A stretch of DNA of 64,000 bases from Lophius americanus. Taxonomy: Eukaryota; Chordata; Actinopteri; Lophiiformes; Lophiidae. Under the pieces are notes generated by a model. The model searched no databases. It was given only the letters and a program-made list of their open reading frames with translations, and had not been told where the DNA came from. How positions within the stretch are numbered: the stretch's first letter is position 1; each line of letters opens with the position of its first letter. Shown piece after piece: positions 60,855 to 64,000 of this stretch. The translations under genes and the position numbers were made by a program. The DNA is taken from positions 2,481,001 through 2,545,000 of the forward strand of contig JBBDHG010000124.1 in assembly GCA_037951165.1 (NCBI GenBank), in the 5' to 3' direction.

Positions 60855-60860
60855 AATAAA
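60855..60860 (+). promoter_or_regulatory. Polyadenylation signal of lectin gene 6
   Basis: AATAAA about 180 bp past the stop, conserved with gene 5 and with the flank of remnant B. Confidence 0.7.
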
Positions 60861-61379
60861 TGTTATAAGAACAGAATAATGTCAGATCTTCCTTGTGACC
60901 TGAGTGGTAATCTGAGTCATTCCAGAGGAAAGGAACCAACAGACGGATGGTTCAGGATGTAGAACTGAACAAGTTACCATTAAACTACCTGGAAGACTGG
61001 ACCTTAAAAAGAGTCCATCAGAACACTTGTCACAGCTTCAGGACCTGGTTGTTACTCTAATCATCATCATGTTCAGTATTAGTTTACAGCAACATTATCA
61101 AGTGATACATTTCATTTATGACTCTATAGTATCATTAGAAGGAAAAATATAACGCTCAGTATCATGCTGATATATTTGGATGTCATGTCTTGTCTAATAA
61201 CTGTTTGATTCAGTTTCTATGTGATACCCTGGGAAAGAACGTTACATGTTTTGGAAAGTGAAGTCCAATACAAACATATCATTCGCATATACACACGAAC
61301 ATGATCCTTAGTCTAACTACATAAAACTATATCATTAGCCTATACAGACACACATGATCTTTAGTCTAAAAACCACAGT

Positions 61380-63090
61380 TTCAAAACCATTTCTCATCCT
61401 GGCCGCTTCACACTCGGCTTTAAATCATCACAGTGCGAGCTAGAGGTCAGTATTTGAATGTGCCAATAGCACCACATCATCCAAAAAAAGCAGAGACGGG
61501 ACCCTAAGACCACTGAACCTGAGACCCTCCGCCACTTGGCTACGCCTAGAAATTCTGTCCATAAAAATTTGATGACCACATAATGTTGAAGAGGCGTGTC
61601 AGCCATGACAGCCGTACAACATCCAGAGCTTTCAGATACTCAGGGCGGATCTCATCCACCCCCGGGACGTTGCCACCGCGGAGTTGTTTAACAGCCGCAG
61701 CAACCTCAGCCCCAGTGAACAGCGGATCCACCTCCAAGTCATTCCGCTCTGGTTCCTCCTGGGAATACCTGTTGGTGGGATTGAGGAGATGCCCAGAGTA
61801 TTCCTTCCACCGCCCGACAACTTTCTCAGTTGAGTTCAGCAAATACCCATCCAGCCCGTCAACAGAGTGGACCAATGACCACTTTCCCCCCCTGAGACGC
61901 CGGACAGTTTACCAGAATTTTTTCTAGGCCGACCCAAATTCTTCTTCCATGGTGTCAGCAAACTTCTCCCACGATCGGGTTTTTGTCTCTGTGACTACCA
62001 CAGCGACGTGCCGCTTGGCCTGCCGGTAGCTGTCAGCTGCTTCAGAAGTCGATCAATGATCTGCGACCTAGGGTGTCCTGGTGCCAAATGCACTGGTGGA
62101 CACCCTTTTGTTTGAACATGGTGTTCGCTATGGACAAACTGTGACTAGTACAGAAGTCCAATAACTGAACACCACTAGGGTTCAGATCAGGCAGGCCAGT
62201 CCTCCCAATTCCGCCACTCCAGGTCTCACTTTCATTGCCCACGTATGCATTCAAGTCTCACAGTAGGACAATGGAGTCCCCAGTCGGGGTGCTTTCCAGC
62301 ACCCGCTCCAAGGACTCCAGAAAAGGTTGGTTCTCTGAACTGCTGTTTGGCGCATAAGCGTACACAACAGTCAGGACCCGTTATCCAACCCGAATGCGCA
62401 GGGAAGCAATCCTTTCATCCACTGGGGTAAACCCCAATACATGGGCAGAGAGCTTCTCTTCCGCCTCTCAACTGAAGCAACTCCAGCATAGTAGAGGGTG
62501 CAGGTTGGTCCCCCATCGAGAAGGCAGGTTCCAGAGCCATGGCTGTGCGTAGAGGCGAGCCCGACTATATCTATTCTGTGCCTCTCAACCTCTCGCACAA
62601 GCTCAGGCTCCTTCTCCATCAGTGACGTAAAATTCCATGAACCCATAGTCAGCTTTTCTAGCCGGGGATTGGACCGCCAAGGCCGCTGCCTTTTCCTACT
62701 GCCCGATCCACAATGCACCGGACCCCTGCGGATTCCTCCGTGGGTGTTGGGCCCACGGGAGGACGGACCGATGTCCCTGCTTTGGGCTAAACCCGACCGA
62801 GCCCCATGGGTGAAGGCCTGGCCACCAGACGCTCGCTGGCGGGCGGGCCTCTACTCCGGGCCTGGCTCCAGGGTGGGGCCCCGGTAACCCTCCGGGCAAG
62901 GTACTTCAGTCCTTGATTTTTCCTCTCATCAGGGGTCTTGACCGCTCTTTGTGTGACCCTTCCATTAGGACCTCTTTGCCATGGGAGACCCTACCAGGGG
63001 CAAATTGCCCCAGACAACACAGCTCCTAGGTACTCAAACCCCTCCACCACGATAAGGCGGCGGTTGTCGAAGGGGTCATAACTGAATTTA
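61380..63090 (-). mobile_element. Rex3-like LINE, copy C
   Basis: Minus-strand mirror of copy B. It retains the stretch lost in B: NTMFKQKGVHQCIWHQDTLG and the linker with KTRSWEKF-like and TVRRL. It ends with the same truncated FADD-box region next to the lectin 3' flank, so the truncated Rex3 was already part of the unit when it was inverted. Confidence 0.85.
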
Positions 63091-64000
63091 ACTGAGAATA
63101 ATCTGATTTACAATTTCACCGAAGACCTAAGACAGACGTTCTAATACTATATTTAGTTTTACTTAAAGACACTTTTAAATAAATTGGTTTAAAATACAAG
63201 AGTCATGCTTAACCAATTGAAACCTGTCAAGGTTCATGTTCTAATGTTCAGTAACTGGGTTGTAAAGCCATGTCTACTGTGGTATTGTAGGCCCCATGTC
63301 CACATTCTACACTGTGAATACATAGAGAAAAATAATAACAACATAAATGATGGACTCATCTACAAAATCAATATGAATTCCAAAGGTATTCTTTTTTGAG
63401 CACTTAAAAGCAGCCACCATTGTCCACCATAAGCCCCATTGTAAGAGACAAAACAAGACTTTAATATAGAAAATATGATGATGGTGGTGATGATAAGGCG
63501 CTGAATCTGGTAGTTTCTATTTCATTATGCTGTTGCTGCTGCTACTGATGTTTTTTTCTGTGCTATAGGAAAGTGCTTAATTTCGACATTGTATTTTTTA
63601 GTCTCAGATTTATTGTGAAAACAATTATACAAAGGACCGTTATAAGACATCACTTTTTTGACTTGTACAATTTGTCTTGGTTTTATGATAAATAGTTAAA
63701 GTAAAAAAGTTCATGTCAATGATGTTTTGTATGAAAAACAATCCAAAAGAATAATTTTATCTCAAAGAAAGGAATTCATTATTGTGTTTGTTGAGGTGAA
63801 CTTCAGAATGTGAGCTTTATTTTCATGAGACAATGAAGAATATAATAATCCCATGTATACCTCTTCATTCTTAAATTTTTGCCAATACATTATTTGCATA
63901 TGAACTGCATAATTAAAAAAGAGCAATTATGTTTTAGTTGATCACTACTAAGGGTAGGGAATATAATTTAGTGATATCCAAGGTGAATAATCTGAAATTA

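Larger units (their letters stand above)
57150..64000. repeat. Palindrome right arm (inverted copy of 46595-53175)
   Basis: Mirror of the left arm, holding upstream DNA, promoter, complete lectin gene 6, 3' flank, Rex3 copy C and outer flank. The arm still matches at the window edge. It is slightly longer than the left arm mainly because copy B of Rex3 lost about 235 bp and this arm gained a 38-bp LINE-tail insertion. Confidence 0.9.

Overview
The window is vertebrate nuclear DNA, almost certainly from a ray-finned (teleost) fish. Genes are split by GT-AG introns, there are TATA promoters and AATAAA signals, and the background is full of fish-type repeats: Rex3/RTE, L2/CR1-type LINE tails, Tc1-like remnants, small inverted-repeat elements and microsatellites. 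No bacterial genes, tRNA, rRNA or CRISPR array were seen. The species cannot be named from the sequence alone.

The functional theme is a C-type lectin cluster. Four gene models are intact by eye. Three classes are present: (1) a convergent pair of secreted lectins of one subfamily at about 2.4-7.4 kb (+, 187 aa) and 12.9-15.9 kb (-, 202 aa), whose promoters and signal exons lie in inverted-repeat arms; (2) a single-pass type II membrane lectin at 22.3-29.5 kb (+, 253 aa) with a coiled-coil stalk and a QPN/WND calcium site, whose first intron holds about 4 kb of nested satellite; (3) a divergent pair of secreted lectins of a second subfamily at 49.7-52.7 kb (-) and 57.6-60.9 kb (+), each 194 aa, inside a large inverted duplication that runs off the right edge. 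Two broken relatives of class 3 survive as terminal exons at 33.07 and 42.71 kb.

Between the genes: 0-1.8 kb is AT-rich with a LINE scrap; 7.4-12.9 kb holds decayed Rex3 and other LINE pieces plus two small MITE-like elements; 16.5-22.3 kb holds Tc1 scraps, a G18 tract and ATT-rich DNA; 29.6-32.9 kb is mostly unassigned; 32.9-46.3 kb is a decayed duplicate unit (lectin scraps, Rex3 copy A, a 53-bp array split by an L2-type LINE); 46.6-53.2 kb and 57.15-64.0 kb are the palindrome arms, each with Rex3 and a lectin gene.

How the genes fit together: the secreted lectins share one plan. They have a signal peptide, then two or three tiny acidic linker exons all in phase 1, then a C-type lectin-like domain encoded by four exons of nearly constant size (92-95, 126, 94-100, 71-74 nt) ending in a C-terminal cysteine. 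Both pairs keep a TATA box followed by the same GAGCAGAGC block. The most striking signal is between the two 194-aa paralogues: I count 18 replacement and 1 silent nucleotide differences, concentrated in the last two exons, while the N-terminal exons are almost identical. This points to diversifying selection on the ligand face of a young lectin palindrome, probably an innate-immunity locus. All exon boundaries were placed by hand from splice signals, reading phase and paralogue comparison.
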